Source: Permianibacter fluminis
GTDB taxonomy: Bacteria > Pseudomonadota > Gammaproteobacteria > Enterobacterales > Permianibacteraceae
Direction of reading: 5' to 3'
Assembly (NCBI RefSeq): GCF_013179735.1
Contig: NZ_JABMEG010000001.1
Coordinates: 930,001 to 994,000 of the forward strand
DNA length: 64,000 bases
A model generated the notes under the pieces. The model did not search any database and was not told the DNA's origin. It saw only the letters and a program-made list of their open reading frames with translations. Shown here piece by piece: positions 27,263 through 39,730 of the stretch (its first letter is position 1; each line of letters begins with the position of its first letter). The translations under genes and the position numbers were made by a program.

Positions 27263-27901
27263 ATGAGCCGAGACATAGCCAGCATTCGCAAGGACTACAG
27301 CAAGGAAGAGCTGTCGCCCGAGCAATGCCATGCCGATCCGCTGAGCCAGTTCCAGCATTGGCTGGATGAGGCCATTGCCGCGCAAGTGCCGGAGCCGACT
27401 GCGATGCATGTCGCCACGGTCGCTGCAGACGGCCGGCCGAGCGCCCGGCTGGTGCTGCTCAAAGGCATTGAGCAGCAGCGCTTCGTTTTCTATACCAATT
27501 ACGACAGCCGCAAGGGCCAGCAGCTGGCCGGCAATCCCTTTGTCGCGCTGACGTTCTTCTGGCCGGAGCTGGAGCGGCAGGTGCGCATCGAAGGTCGCGC
27601 CGAAAAAGTTGCCGCGGAAATTTCCGATCGCTATTTTGCCTCGCGGCCTTACCAGAGTCGGCTCGGCGCCTGGGCCAGCCCGCAGAGTCAGGCCATTGCC
27701 AACAAAACCGAATTGATCACGCGCGCCGCCGAATACGGCTTGAAGTTCCTGACCGAGGTGCCACGGCCGCCACATTGGGGCGGCTATGCCGTCAGCCCGG
27801 AGCGCATCGAGTTTTGGCAAGGTCGGCCCAGTCGCCTGCATGATCGGGTGCAATATGTGTGGAGCAATCAGGTGTGGCAGATCAGCCGGTTGGCGCCGTG
27901 A
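27263..27901 (+). CDS. pdxH: Pyridoxamine 5'-phosphate oxidase
   Basis: It encodes 212 residues. PdxH is an FMN-dependent oxidase converting PNP or PMP to PLP. Motifs are [10 protein letters not shown] at the N-terminus, the FMN-binding region [10 protein letters not shown] and [25 protein letters not shown], and the C-terminal signature region [19 protein letters not shown] with RLHDR. AAGGAGG, 4 nt before the ATG at 27263, fixes the start. Confidence 0.97.
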   Translation: MSRDIASIRKDYSKEELSPEQCHADPLSQFQHWLDEAIAAQVPEPTAMHVATVAADGRPSARLVLLKGIEQQRFVFYTNYDSRKGQQLAGNPFVALTFFWPELERQVRIEGRAEKVAAEISDRYFASRPYQSRLGAWASPQSQAIANKTELITRAAEYGLKFLTEVPRPPHWGGYAVSPERIEFWQGRPSRLHDRVQYVWSNQVWQISRLAP

Positions 27902-27973
27902 TCGCGCTGCGCAAGTGCCTAGACACGTCAGCTTTGTCTTGAAGAAAAACAACAATGCCAGGAGTGGCCCGCG

Positions 27974-28246
27974 ATGAAGAAAAGCAAACAGGCGCAAAAA
28001 GCCCATCATCACCATCAGGAAGAAAGCCGGAAAAGCAAACTGCAGGCGCAGCTCAAGCAAGTGCGCCGTCGCCGTAACACCACCGCCGGCTTGGGCATTC
28101 TGATTTTATTGGCGCTGGCGATAGCCGAGTACGTCAGCAGCGTGCCGGCGTGGCTGTATGTCATGCTGTGGGTGATTCCGTTTTTGCTGGTGCTGGACAC
28201 GGTGTATCTGAAACATTTGCGTGAGAAAATTCGCAAAGGCGCTTAA
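27974..28246 (+). CDS. Small membrane protein with His/Lys-rich N-terminus
   Basis: It encodes 90 residues: a very basic, hydrophilic N-terminus (KAHHHHQEES, KQVRRRRNT), two predicted transmembrane helices (about 38-54 and 58-75) and a basic C-terminus. By the positive-inside rule both ends should be cytosolic. No family is recognised. It follows pdxH by 72 nt and precedes the diguanylate cyclase. Confidence 0.7.
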   Translation: MKKSKQAQKAHHHHQEESRKSKLQAQLKQVRRRRNTTAGLGILILLALAIAEYVSSVPAWLYVMLWVIPFLLVLDTVYLKHLREKIRKGA

Positions 28247-28311
28247 GTAAACCCAGTCGCCAATGCGAGGCAGCAGTCACTTGTTCAATCACGCGGAAAG
28301 GATGCCGTGTC

Positions 28312-29283
28312 ATGCGCACCAGAATACGTTCGGACTTTCAGCTTGGCATTGTCACCTTGTTTGGCTTTTGCTCGGCGGCGGTCATTCTGCCGTTTGCGAT
28401 CTACCGCTTTCTGACCGGCGCCATCGCGGTCGGCATTCTGGACAGCGCGCTGGTAATCAGCATTGTCGCCATGGTGCTGTACGGCTGGCACTCCAACCAG
28501 ACTGAGCGCGCCGGCAAATTCTTGGTCATCATCAACTGCGTGGGCGCGCTGCTGAGTTCGGAAATGCTCGGCGTCATCGGCGTGTTCTGGATGTATGCCG
28601 CGATCCTCTCCAACTTTTTTCTGACCACCTCGCAGCGCTACGCCGCCGCAGCCACCATCACCACCTTGATCGGGCTGGCCGTACTCGGCAAAGCCTTTGA
28701 TACCACCTCGCAGATGTGGTCGTTTCTGGCGACCAGTTCGCTGCTGGCACTGCTCAGTTTCATTGTCGCTTACCAGTACAAACTGCAGCGACAGAAACTG
28801 GAATTGCTGGCCACGCTGGATCCTTTGACCGGCATTCACAACCGGCGAGTGATGGTGCAGGAGCTGCAACTGGCCGTTGAAGCCTATCGCCGCAACGATA
28901 TCGCGACCTCGGTGATCCTGATGGACATTGACCACTTCAAACACATCAACGACCAACACGGACATGAAGAAGGCGATCGGGTGCTGGTTGCTTTTGCTGA
29001 ACTCGCCAAGCGCTTCACCCGACAGGTGGATCGGTTCTTTCGTTACGGCGGTGAAGAATTTCTGTTACTGGTGCCCGGCGCAGATGAGCAAGACGGCTGC
29101 GCCATCGCCGAGAAAATCCGTAGCCACGCCGAGCAGGATCTCGGCGCCAAGATCGGTCGCATCACCGTGTCATTGGGCGTTGCCGTGCTGCGTCGTGATG
29201 AGAGCTGGCAAAGCTGGGTTGCGCGCGCCGACAGCGCGCTCTATCGGGCCAAAAGTGCCGGCCGGAATCGGGTGGTTTCGTAA
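28312..29283 (+). CDS. Membrane-anchored GGDEF diguanylate cyclase
   Basis: It encodes 323 residues. About six N-terminal transmembrane helices (12-155) form a MASE-like sensory module, and a GGDEF domain follows (about 167-320). The active site is GGEEF (246-250), with substrate and metal residues in LMDIDHFKHIND. An inhibitory I-site RQVD (237-240) lies exactly five residues before it. It should make c-di-GMP at the membrane under product feedback. AAGGA lies upstream of the ATG at 28312. The signal sensed is unknown. Confidence 0.93.
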   Translation: MRTRIRSDFQLGIVTLFGFCSAAVILPFAIYRFLTGAIAVGILDSALVISIVAMVLYGWHSNQTERAGKFLVIINCVGALLSSEMLGVIGVFWMYAAILSNFFLTTSQRYAAAATITTLIGLAVLGKAFDTTSQMWSFLATSSLLALLSFIVAYQYKLQRQKLELLATLDPLTGIHNRRVMVQELQLAVEAYRRNDIATSVILMDIDHFKHINDQHGHEEGDRVLVAFAELAKRFTRQVDRFFRYGGEEFLLLVPGADEQDGCAIAEKIRSHAEQDLGAKIGRITVSLGVAVLRRDESWQSWVARADSALYRAKSAGRNRVVS

Positions 29284-29338
29284 GCTACCGGTCTGGCCCG
29301 TTGCGTTGTCGAAACGAGCGGGATTCGGTCAACGGCAG

Positions 29339-30151
29339 CTACCCCTGCAAGACAATTTTCGGTAACGATGCCAACAGACAAGAGTAGTGCGAGAGCCCGG
29401 GCAGAAGGTTCACTGGCGCGGCCGATTTGATGCTGGCCTGCAGGACCTCGGCCATCGCAGCTGGTGACCAGTTGTCAGCGTCACCCTGCCAGAGTTGAGT
29501 TGGTGCGCGGATCTCCGCCAAGGATTGCTGCCAGGGCTGGACGTAAGCGTGGATATCGCGCAGATAGCCGGGCAAGCGCGGGCGATCAAACGCGGTGCGC
29601 AGGACATCGACAAGCTCGGCGCGAAACGCAGGATCCGTCACCAGGTTGCGGTCAGCCGCCACGGCATTGGCAAACAGCAGCTTGTACAAGGCGCCAGGTG
29701 CGCGGCGCGCCAACATCGCTTGCCACAGCGTTAACCACTTGAACAGCAGCGGCCGCGATTGCGCCAGCGCAAACACCTGCTTGCCGGCCATATGTTCAAG
29801 AAAGGCTCCGCTTTCAAGCGGTGCGGCCGCAGACACCAGTTGCAGGCTGTGAATTGGTCCGGTCAGATGCCGGCTGGTTTGCAGTGCTACGAACGCACCG
29901 ATGGAAAAGCCGACGAGCATCACTGGCCTGCCGGCCGCGTGCGCCGACACCAAATCCGCCAGCCGGTGAAAGTACGCCTCACCGGTCAACGTGTGGTCCA
30001 GCGCAAAGCGATCAATGCAGAGGAAATCAAACTCGTTTTCGTTGCTATACGGAGCGAGTGCGGCCACCTCGGCAGCTGCACCCGGTACGCCATGAAAATA
30101 AACGATGACGGCGCGTTGCTTACGCGCCGCAGGCTGAATTCCCGCCACCAT
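29339..30151 (-). CDS. Alpha/beta hydrolase
   Basis: It encodes 270 residues. The oxyanion region is VYFHGVPGAA, the nucleophile elbow VGFSIGAFVAL, the acid probably the Asp of WQGDADNWSP, and the His that of PGLSHYSCL. There is no signal peptide, so it is cytosolic. The substrate is unknown. Its 3' end lies 55 nt from the end of the cyclase gene (convergent). Confidence 0.85.
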   Translation of the reverse strand: MVAGIQPAARKQRAVIVYFHGVPGAAAEVAALAPYSNENEFDFLCIDRFALDHTLTGEAYFHRLADLVSAHAAGRPVMLVGFSIGAFVALQTSRHLTGPIHSLQLVSAAAPLESGAFLEHMAGKQVFALAQSRPLLFKWLTLWQAMLARRAPGALYKLLFANAVAADRNLVTDPAFRAELVDVLRTAFDRPRLPGYLRDIHAYVQPWQQSLAEIRAPTQLWQGDADNWSPAAMAEVLQASIKSAAPVNLLPGLSHYSCLLASLPKIVLQG

Positions 30152-30234
30152 CTTGTTGTGCTCGTGTGCGGCCGAAAGTCCGGCCGCCGCTACGGTAGCA
30201 TTGATTCGCCTGAGCAGTCAGTGCGTCGGTAGCC

Positions 30235-30651
30235 TTATGCCAGTTGCCGGGCATGGGCGATAAAGGCCGCTGTTTGCGCGGGCGCGTCCTTGATCTGATT
30301 TTCCGCGACAATCTTGCGCCAGAAAAAGCTCAAGGGTCCGCGTACCGACACCGACATATGAATCCGGGTTTCACCGGCAAGCTCACGGTACTCGTGCACG
30401 GTGGTCATCTTGGCGCCAAACAAATGGGCCGTATCAACCAGCCGATACGGCGCTAGCTCATCAATGCTCATGCGTACCCGCGGGCCGCCTTTTGGCTTCA
30501 AAGTGAATTCGACGCCGGTGGCTGGCGCACCGTTGATCTCCGTGGCTTCCAGACCGACATCCCACTGTGGCCACCGGGCAATGTCCTGAACGGCGCGATA
30601 AAGCTTTTCGGCACTGACATCGGTTGTGCTATTGAATTGTCCTTGCCACAT
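30235..30651 (-). CDS. SRPBCC (START-like) family protein
   Basis: It encodes 138 residues. A single ligand-binding helix-grip fold is suggested by the N-terminal strand, VQDIARWPQWDVGLEATEI, FTLKPKGGPRVRMSI and the long C-terminal helix. The start is the ATG at 30651, which has AGGA 8 nt upstream; the in-frame ATG at 30660 overlaps that ribosome site. It is upstream of the hydrolase on the same strand (gap 83 nt), perhaps one transcript. Confidence 0.82.
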   Translation of the reverse strand: MWQGQFNSTTDVSAEKLYRAVQDIARWPQWDVGLEATEINGAPATGVEFTLKPKGGPRVRMSIDELAPYRLVDTAHLFGAKMTTVHEYRELAGETRIHMSVSVRGPLSFFWRKIVAENQIKDAPAQTAAFIAHARQLA

Positions 30652-30717
30652 GGGGCTCATCCTGTTTTGTTATCGAGGCGCGCAGGATACGGCAGCTCGC
30701 CCGCGATCAGGAATTTG

Positions 30718-30741
30718 CTGCTGACAGCTGTGTGTCAGCAG
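30718..30741. other. Perfect 9-bp hairpin
   Basis: CTGCTGACA (30718-30726), loop GCTGTG and TGTCAGCAG (30733-30741). There is no T-run on either strand. It lies in the gap between the SRPBCC gene and the frameshifted membrane gene. Confidence 0.5.
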
Positions 30742-30830
30742 TAGCTAGCTCTTGGCTCTCATCCAGATTTGAATGGCTGATACGACTCAGACGGTGCGCG
30801 GCCACCCTTCGTGTGAAGGCTTCGCGAAGG

Positions 30831-31163
30831 CTATGCCGAAGTTGTTGAACAAACGCTATCGTGCAGAGGCGCGATACGCAGAAAAGTAATATGGCACCGT
30901 AACGCCAAACGCAAAAAAACTGAACCCAGAAACCAAAGCCATCTGCCGTTCCGCAACATATGCCACATAATTGATAGCGTGTTGATGGCGACCGGAATTA
31001 CGATTGCCAATATCATGGAGCCGAACAGCAATTTACCGGATGGCGACGCAAAGTCATCCATCGCGTACGAAACGCCAGAAGCGATACCTGTTATCGCCAA
31101 AAGAACGCAAATGATTATCAGGGTCGCCGTGTGAAACGCCGAATACGCGATCAATCCTTTCAT
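30831..31163 (-). CDS. Small membrane protein, apparently frameshifted near its C-terminus
   Basis: The open frame gives 110 residues. Transmembrane helices are visible at about 7-31 and 44-67, and a third begins at WLWFLGSVF. After a run of seven T's (minus strand, 30913-30919) the frame becomes LRLALRCHITF..., which is not membrane-like. Adding one T restores GSVFFAFGVTVPYYFSAYRAS and a stop at 30856-30858, a much more plausible helix and tail. So it is either a real slippage/phase-variable site, a recent mutation or a sequencing error. No ribosome site is obvious and no family is recognised. Confidence 0.55.
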   Translation of the reverse strand: MKGLIAYSAFHTATLIIICVLLAITGIASGVSYAMDDFASPSGKLLFGSMILAIVIPVAINTLSIMWHMLRNGRWLWFLGSVFLRLALRCHITFLRIAPLHDSVCSTTSA

Positions 31164-31221
31164 TGAACCATTTTTGCTATGGAACGCCGTTTAATAAGCA
31201 ATGCTTGGCGCGCAGCAGGCG

Positions 31222-31481
31222 CTAGTTAGCTTTTTTCGGTGCCGGATGAAAAGTCAGCACCTGCTCCAGCGGCCCAACACTTGCTGGCGTTTTTGGTTTC
31301 GCTACCGCTGCGACCGGTTCTGGCTGCGCTTCAGCTTCCTTGTGGCCGCACTTCACGCATTCATAGAATTTCTGTTCGTTGATGCGGTACATCACGATCT
31401 TGTCTTCCAAGCCGCAAGCCGGGCATTTGGCACCGGCAATAAAACGGCGTGGCGTTGGCTTTGCTGATGGTGGGGTGTCGT

Positions 31482-31485
<4 letters not shown>
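31222..31485 (-). CDS. yheV: YheV-like zinc-ribbon protein
   Basis: It encodes 87 residues. The ribbon is AKCPACGLEDKIVMYR...YECVKCGHKE, with two CxxC pairs. The start is the ATG at 31485, which overlaps the ABC-F stop (ATGA), so the two are translationally coupled; the longer frame to 31545 lies inside that gene. E. coli yheV lies near yheS too. The function is unknown. Confidence 0.9.
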
Positions 31486-33416
<1,931 letters not shown>

Positions 33417-33577
33417 GGCGCGCATTTTACCTGCAGCGGCGGTCGGCAGGGGCGGTAAATTTTCGCGGCTTGTCGGCGCCGGCCGCGACCGGCAAGCCGC
33501 TGCAGTGGCCCGTGCGCCAACGACAGCGAGGCTGTGCTAAGGTGCCGGCACGCTGACTCGCTGCGAACAGAAAAAGA

Positions 33578-34924
<1,347 letters not shown>

Positions 34925-34967
34925 GCCGCGCTACGCACCACCACTTGCCGCCATTGGAGTCGATGAC

Positions 34968-35252
34968 ATGGCCCCTGCCCACAACAAGAATACGCGCGCA
35001 CCTTCGATACGGCTGGCTGCGCTCGTCACCATGCTGCTGACGCTCACCGCCTGCAGCAAACTCAGCAACGACAACTACAACAAACTGGAAGCCGGCATGA
35101 GCAAAGCCGACGTCGCCGCCATCATTGGCGAACCGGAAAGCTGCGAAAGTGCGCTGGCTTTTGAAACCTGCCGCTGGGGCGATGACGACAAGAATATCCA
35201 GGTACGATTTGCCGCAGACAATCTCTTGGCGAAAACTGCAGAAGGCTTATAG
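34968..35252 (+). CDS. Small lipoprotein with SmpA/OmlA-like fold (DUF3862)
   Basis: It encodes 94 residues. The lipobox LTAC follows a hydrophobic stretch, and the mature part (YNKLEAGMSKADVAAIIGEP, CRWGDDDKNIQVRF) matches the BamE-like DUF3862 fold. It is probably anchored to an envelope membrane. It lies 43 nt after the antiporter and is followed by a strong terminator. Confidence 0.85.
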   Translation: MAPAHNKNTRAPSIRLAALVTMLLTLTACSKLSNDNYNKLEAGMSKADVAAIIGEPESCESALAFETCRWGDDDKNIQVRFAADNLLAKTAEGL

Positions 35253-35271
35253 CGTACCCATGGAGTTTGGA

Positions 35272-35303
35272 AGAAAAGGCAACTCCGGTTGCCTTTTCTT
35301 TTT
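35272..35303 (+). terminator. Terminator of the DUF3862 gene
   Basis: AGAAAAGGCAAC (35272-35283), loop TCCG and GTTGCCTTTTCT (35288-35299), followed by T's. Confidence 0.9.
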
Positions 35304-35469
35304 CGTGTCCATTTCACTTAACAAAGTGGCAGGCACAGTGTCGGCTTGCACACTATCATCGTCGTTCTGAACGCACACTGTCGTGACCATCACAACGCAA
35401 GCTGGCGCTGCCAGTGACGTTGGGTCAGGTAATCCACATCGCCATTACTATCACCTCACGGTGATGCTC

Positions 35470-35625
35470 TCAATGCACCGTCACCCGCTCTAGTCCCGCC
35501 ACAGCCTGCGCCAGCCATGGCCGCACCATGCGCCATGACTGTGCATCGACATTAGCTCGACCGGTCTGGCGCCAGCCCCAAATTAGTGCATCAATCTCTG
35601 GGTCGGACAGCTGGCGGAAATTCAT
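35470..35625 (-). CDS. Possible 51-residue protein
   Basis: ATG at 35625 to TGA at 35470: MNFRQLSDPEIDALIWGWRQ... then a helical stretch ending AGLERVTVH. Amphipathic character is protein-like, and a short hairpin (ATCACC 35450-35455 / GGTGAT 35460-35465) lies just past the stop. No ribosome site is visible and no family is known. It is the only coding signal in the 577-nt stretch 35253-35829, which otherwise holds the terminator at 35272 and the pullulanase leader. Confidence 0.3.
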   Translation of the reverse strand: MNFRQLSDPEIDALIWGWRQTGRANVDAQSWRMVRPWLAQAVAGLERVTVH

Positions 35626-35829
35626 ACGTATTCATAGTGATCAACCGGTTTGGTGCTTTGCTTTGGTGCAATGCACCGTGACAGCATCCAGCAGGATCCG
35701 AGCCGGCCCGTCTCCTGTTTTCATTGCAGCAATCGTGGAGCGTGGTGTGGTGCCGCCGAGTTTCAGTGACGGTTGGCTACACCGTCGCCGACATGAAAGA
35801 AGCCGACAAAAAAAGAAGGAAGCGGAGAC

Positions 35830-38800
35830 ATGGGCATTTCGAGAATTTCCTGGCGGGCCACGCTGCATGTGCTGGTTACCGCACTGTTGATGAGCGTGCT
35901 GGTTGGCTGCGGCAGCAGCGCCGAGGTCGGCAGCAGCGACGGCTTTACCTTTGCCAACGGTCCGGGATTCAAAGTGCAGCTGGCAGAACCGGAAGCGCTG
36001 AGTACTGACGCCTGCAACGACAGCCCGGTTACCGCGGCATACCGGCAACTCGGCAAATTGGCCCGCGTTGCCGTGCCGGCTAACACGCTGCGCATTCACT
36101 ATCAGCGGCCCGGCAATGATTACACCGACTGGGGCCTGCATTTCTGGAACAGCAGCGGCAGCGCTGCCGATACCTCCGGTATCAGCTGGGGCTCGCCGTT
36201 GCTATCGGCTGGTACCGACAGCTTCGGTGAGTATTTTGATATTCCGCTGACAGCGGACACCGGCACCATCGGCTACATCTTCCACAAGGGCGACGAAAAG
36301 GATCACGGCGGCGCCGATCAGTCTTTCACACTCGATGGCAGCAATGAGATCTGGCGTCGGCAAGGTGACACCAACACCTATACCAGCAACCCGGATGAAA
36401 TCGTCATCGACGACAGCGCCACCGCGCGCGTGCATTACAAGCGCTTCAATGGAGATTACGACGGCTACGGGCTGCATATCTGGGAAATGAGCAATGGCAT
36501 GGACATCGACACCGCCAGCCTGCCGGATGGCGTGACGATAGGTGACTGGGCCAATGTGGTGCCGTTCACAGCGCCGATGCCGAGCGGTCAAGACAGCTTC
36601 GGTCTGTGGGTTGATATTCCGATCAAGAAATACAGCGAAGGCGCACGCGGCTTCAACTTCCTGATCCACAAAGGCACCGATGATGCCGGCAAGGATGGCA
36701 GCGATCGCTTTGTCAATTTTGCCAATGGTTATGAGATCTGGCTGGTCGAAGCCAACAATCAAGTGTTCTACAGCCAGCCACGCGGCGATATCTCTACTGT
36801 CGCGGCGAAAGCCTACTGGATTGACGAAACTACCTTGCTGTGGCCGCGGGTCAGTTCCGACGGCAGCTTCATTCTGCATTACAACGGTGAAGGCGGTATT
36901 GCGGTCGATGAAACGGTGGCAGGTTCGGCCGGATACATCGCGCTTGCTGTCGCCAGCGGCGACGAGGTTTCTCCGGCGCTGCAAGAAAAATTCAAGTACG
37001 TGCCCGAGCCGTATGTCGTACTGAAATTGCCGGCCATGCTCGACGCCGGTGACATCAAAAACCTGCTGCGTACGCAAACGGTAATCGTCCACCGCGACAG
37101 CGAAGGGAATGTCGCGGATGCCACCCTGCCGCAAACCGCCGGCGTACTCGATGCGCTCTATGCCGGTGCGGCCGGCAGCGCTGCGCTGGGTGTGGTGGTC
37201 AACGCTGGCGCGCCGCAATTCAAGCTGTGGGCGCCAACCGCGCTGCAGGTCGGTGTGTGCGTGTACGACCAAGGCAATGATGGCAACGCGTCGGCGATTC
37301 ATGCCATGAGCTTTGATGAGGCCACCGGCATCTGGAGCTACAGCGGTGATGCCAGTCAGCTTGGCAAATACTATCGCTATGTGGTCGATGTATTCGTCCG
37401 CAGCACCGGCAGCTTGATGCGCAATCTGGTCACCGACCCGTATTCGCTGTCGCTGTCGGCCAACAGCAAGCGCAGCTGGATCGGTTCACTCGCTGATGCC
37501 GGGGTAAAGCCGGCAGGCTGGGATGGGCAAACCATTCCGGCGCTGGCCGCGCCGGAAGATCTGTCGATTTACGAGCTGCACGTCCGCGACTTCAGCGCCA
37601 AGGACACCTCGGTGCCGGCACCGCATCGCGGCAAATATCTCGCGTTTACCGATACCAGCAGCGATGGCATGCAGCACCTGGCCGCCTTGCAACAAGCCGG
37701 CATTAGTCTGATCCATTTGCTGCCGGTCAATGACATGGCAACGGTCGATGAAGTGGCTTGCACCGAGCCGACCATACCGGCCGATGCGCCCGATGCGGAA
37801 ACCCAGCAGGCCGCCGTCAATGCCAGCCGTGACAGCGATTGCTTCAACTGGGGTTACGACCCGCTGCATTACACGGCGCTTGAAGGCAGCTACGCCACCG
37901 ATGCTGCCGATGGCAGCGTGCGGGTGCTGGAATTCCGTGAAGCAGTGCAGTCGCTGCACGCAGCGGGTCTGCGGGTTGCGCTCGATGTGGTCTACAACCA
38001 CACCCCGGCCAGCGGTCTGGACGACAAGTCGATACTCGACAAGATTGTGCCGGGCTATTACCACCGGCTCGATAGCGCGGGCAATGTTACCAATTCAACC
38101 TGCTGCGCCAACACCGCGACCGAAAACGCGATGATGGCCAAGCTGATGATCGATTCGGTGGTGACACTGGCGACGCAATACAAAATTGATGCGTTCCGCT
38201 TCGACATCATGGGCCATCAGCCGCTGGCCGCGATGACCGCGCTGCAAACGGCGGTCAATACCGCCGCCGGCCGACCGATCTATCTGTATGGCGAAGGCTG
38301 GAACTTTGGTGAAGTCGCCAACGATGCCCGCTTCGTTCAAGCAACTCAGCGCAACCTCGCCGGTAGTGGTATCGGCAGCTTCAATGATCGGCTGCGGGAT
38401 GCGGTGCGTGGCGGTGGCGCCTTCGATGGCGGCGACTCGCTGGTGCGCAATCAGGGCCTTATCAATGGTCTGTTCCTGAACGACAACGGCAGTGGCGGCA
38501 ACAAGACGCTGGCCGATCTGTTATGGACCAGTGATATCACCCGGCTCGGTTTGGTTGGCACTCAGGTTGACGTCGAGTTTGAAGCGGCTGATGGCAGCAC
38601 CAAGCGCGGTGACGAACTGGATTACTACGGTCAGGGCGCCGGCTACACGCTGGACCCGCAGGAAGTGATCAACTACGTCGACAAGCACGACAACCAGACG
38701 CTGTTCGACATCAATGCCTACAAGCTGCCGCTGGCCACCACAATGGCGGATCGCGTGCGTACGCAAACACTGGGCGTAGCCTCGGTTGCATTGGCGCAAG

Positions 38801-39399
38801 GTGTGCCGTTCTTCCACGCTGGCATGGACATCCTGCGCAGCAAATCGCTCGACCGCGACAGCTACAACAGTGGCGATCATTTCAACGCCATTGATTGGAG
38901 TCTGCTCAGCAACAACTATGGCGTTGGCGCTCCGATTGCGGACAAGAATCAGGACAACTGGTACTTGATCAAACCGCGCCTAGCGAATGCCGCGATGAAG
39001 CCTGATGCCGACGCGGCGCAAACGGCCAACGCCGCGTTCCGCGAGTTGCTGCAGATTCGTTCGAGCTCGACTCTGTTCCGCTTGCGCACCGGCGAAGACG
39101 TCAAGAGCCGCGTGCACTTCCACAACACCGGCGTGGCGCAGGTGCCAGGTGTCATTGCCTACAGCATCGATGGTGCCGGTTATGACGGCGCGGAGTTCAA
39201 CCGGATTGTGGTGGTGTTCAACGTTGCGACCAGCAGCCAATCGATTACGGTTGCTGATCTGGCTGGTCTCGATTTGAGCTTGCATCCGGTGCAGGCCGCG
39301 GGCAGTGATCCGGTGGTCAAGACGGCAAGTTTTGTTGGTGTGAGTGGGGAGTTTACGGTGCCGGCGCGTACGGTTGCCGTCTTTGTCGAGGCGCTCTGA
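35830..39399 (+). CDS. Pullulanase-type alpha-1,6-glucosidase, surface lipoprotein
   Basis: It encodes 1189 residues. The enzyme debranches alpha-1,6 links in pullulan, starch and glycogen. A lipobox LVGC (about residue 30) implies membrane anchoring. Two starch-binding PUD/CBM41 modules follow (about 75-190 and 195-320), each with an LHxW-type motif (GLHFWNSSG, GLHIWEMSN). An N-terminal pullulanase domain and a CBM48 (about 440-570) precede a GH13 barrel. Catalytic residues visible are VYNHT, nucleophile D792 (FRFDIMG), acid/base E822 (YGEGWNF) and H953-D954 (DKHDNQ). A C-terminal beta domain ends it. Its partner could be the alpha-amylase at 41798. Confidence 0.95.
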   Translation: MGISRISWRATLHVLVTALLMSVLVGCGSSAEVGSSDGFTFANGPGFKVQLAEPEALSTDACNDSPVTAAYRQLGKLARVAVPANTLRIHYQRPGNDYTDWGLHFWNSSGSAADTSGISWGSPLLSAGTDSFGEYFDIPLTADTGTIGYIFHKGDEKDHGGADQSFTLDGSNEIWRRQGDTNTYTSNPDEIVIDDSATARVHYKRFNGDYDGYGLHIWEMSNGMDIDTASLPDGVTIGDWANVVPFTAPMPSGQDSFGLWVDIPIKKYSEGARGFNFLIHKGTDDAGKDGSDRFVNFANGYEIWLVEANNQVFYSQPRGDISTVAAKAYWIDETTLLWPRVSSDGSFILHYNGEGGIAVDETVAGSAGYIALAVASGDEVSPALQEKFKYVPEPYVVLKLPAMLDAGDIKNLLRTQTVIVHRDSEGNVADATLPQTAGVLDALYAGAAGSAALGVVVNAGAPQFKLWAPTALQVGVCVYDQGNDGNASAIHAMSFDEATGIWSYSGDASQLGKYYRYVVDVFVRSTGSLMRNLVTDPYSLSLSANSKRSWIGSLADAGVKPAGWDGQTIPALAAPEDLSIYELHVRDFSAKDTSVPAPHRGKYLAFTDTSSDGMQHLAALQQAGISLIHLLPVNDMATVDEVACTEPTIPADAPDAETQQAAVNASRDSDCFNWGYDPLHYTALEGSYATDAADGSVRVLEFREAVQSLHAAGLRVALDVVYNHTPASGLDDKSILDKIVPGYYHRLDSAGNVTNSTCCANTATENAMMAKLMIDSVVTLATQYKIDAFRFDIMGHQPLAAMTALQTAVNTAAGRPIYLYGEGWNFGEVANDARFVQATQRNLAGSGIGSFNDRLRDAVRGGGAFDGGDSLVRNQGLINGLFLNDNGSGGNKTLADLLWTSDITRLGLVGTQVDVEFEAADGSTKRGDELDYYGQGAGYTLDPQEVINYVDKHDNQTLFDINAYKLPLATTMADRVRTQTLGVASVALAQGVPFFHAGMDILRSKSLDRDSYNSGDHFNAIDWSLLSNNYGVGAPIADKNQDNWYLIKPRLANAAMKPDADAAQTANAAFRELLQIRSSSTLFRLRTGEDVKSRVHFHNTGVAQVPGVIAYSIDGAGYDGAEFNRIVVVFNVATSSQSITVADLAGLDLSLHPVQAAGSDPVVKTASFVGVSGEFTVPARTVAVFVEAL

Positions 39400-39482
39400 G
39401 TCAGCGGTGACGCCTGTCGTCATCGCTCTGGCGTGCCGTTTGTAAAAACGACTTCAAGAGGAGTAGGGCCTCTTCCTGGCGT

Positions 39483-39516
39483 GGGGCCGGCCTGTATGGC
39501 GGCCCCTACTTTTTCT
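39483..39516 (+). terminator. Probable terminator of the pullulanase gene
   Basis: GGGGCCG (39483-39489) and CGGCCCC (39500-39506) flank a 10-nt loop, followed by TACTTTTTC. The stretch 39463-39508 also starts GTAGG and ends CCCTAC-like, so it may be a degenerate member of the dispersed repeat family. The 331-nt gap 39400-39730 holds this and the half-site cluster at 39641 but no gene. Confidence 0.6.
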
Positions 39517-39640
39517 CATGCCGACATTTCATGACCCGATCGACTGGATCCGAACCAACAAGGCGAGGATGGTGCAGAGGAATGCGACGTCAACATGCGG
39601 TGGTTTGCAAGCGTTGGCGTCGGGATTCGGTAAGGCCGCG

Positions 39641-39679
39641 ACAGTGACAAGACTGTCAATGAATAGACAGTGATGTCTA
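39641..39679. promoter_or_regulatory. Cluster of inverted ACTGTC half-sites upstream of gap
   Basis: ACAGT (39641-39645), ACTGTC (39652-39657), GACAGT (39666-39671) and a perfect TAGACA/TGTCTA hairpin (39664-39679) alternate in orientation 52-90 nt before the GAPDH start. It is a candidate repressor site; the regulator is unknown. Confidence 0.4.
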
Positions 39680-39730
39680 TGCATTTTGATTGAAACGGAC
39701 ACAAAGTAGAGCGCACAAGGTAAAGCAGTC

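Noticed and set aside
36202-37302. Frame antisense to the pullulanase N-terminal modules
   Set aside because: No start signals or domains; the sense strand encodes two clear starch-binding modules.
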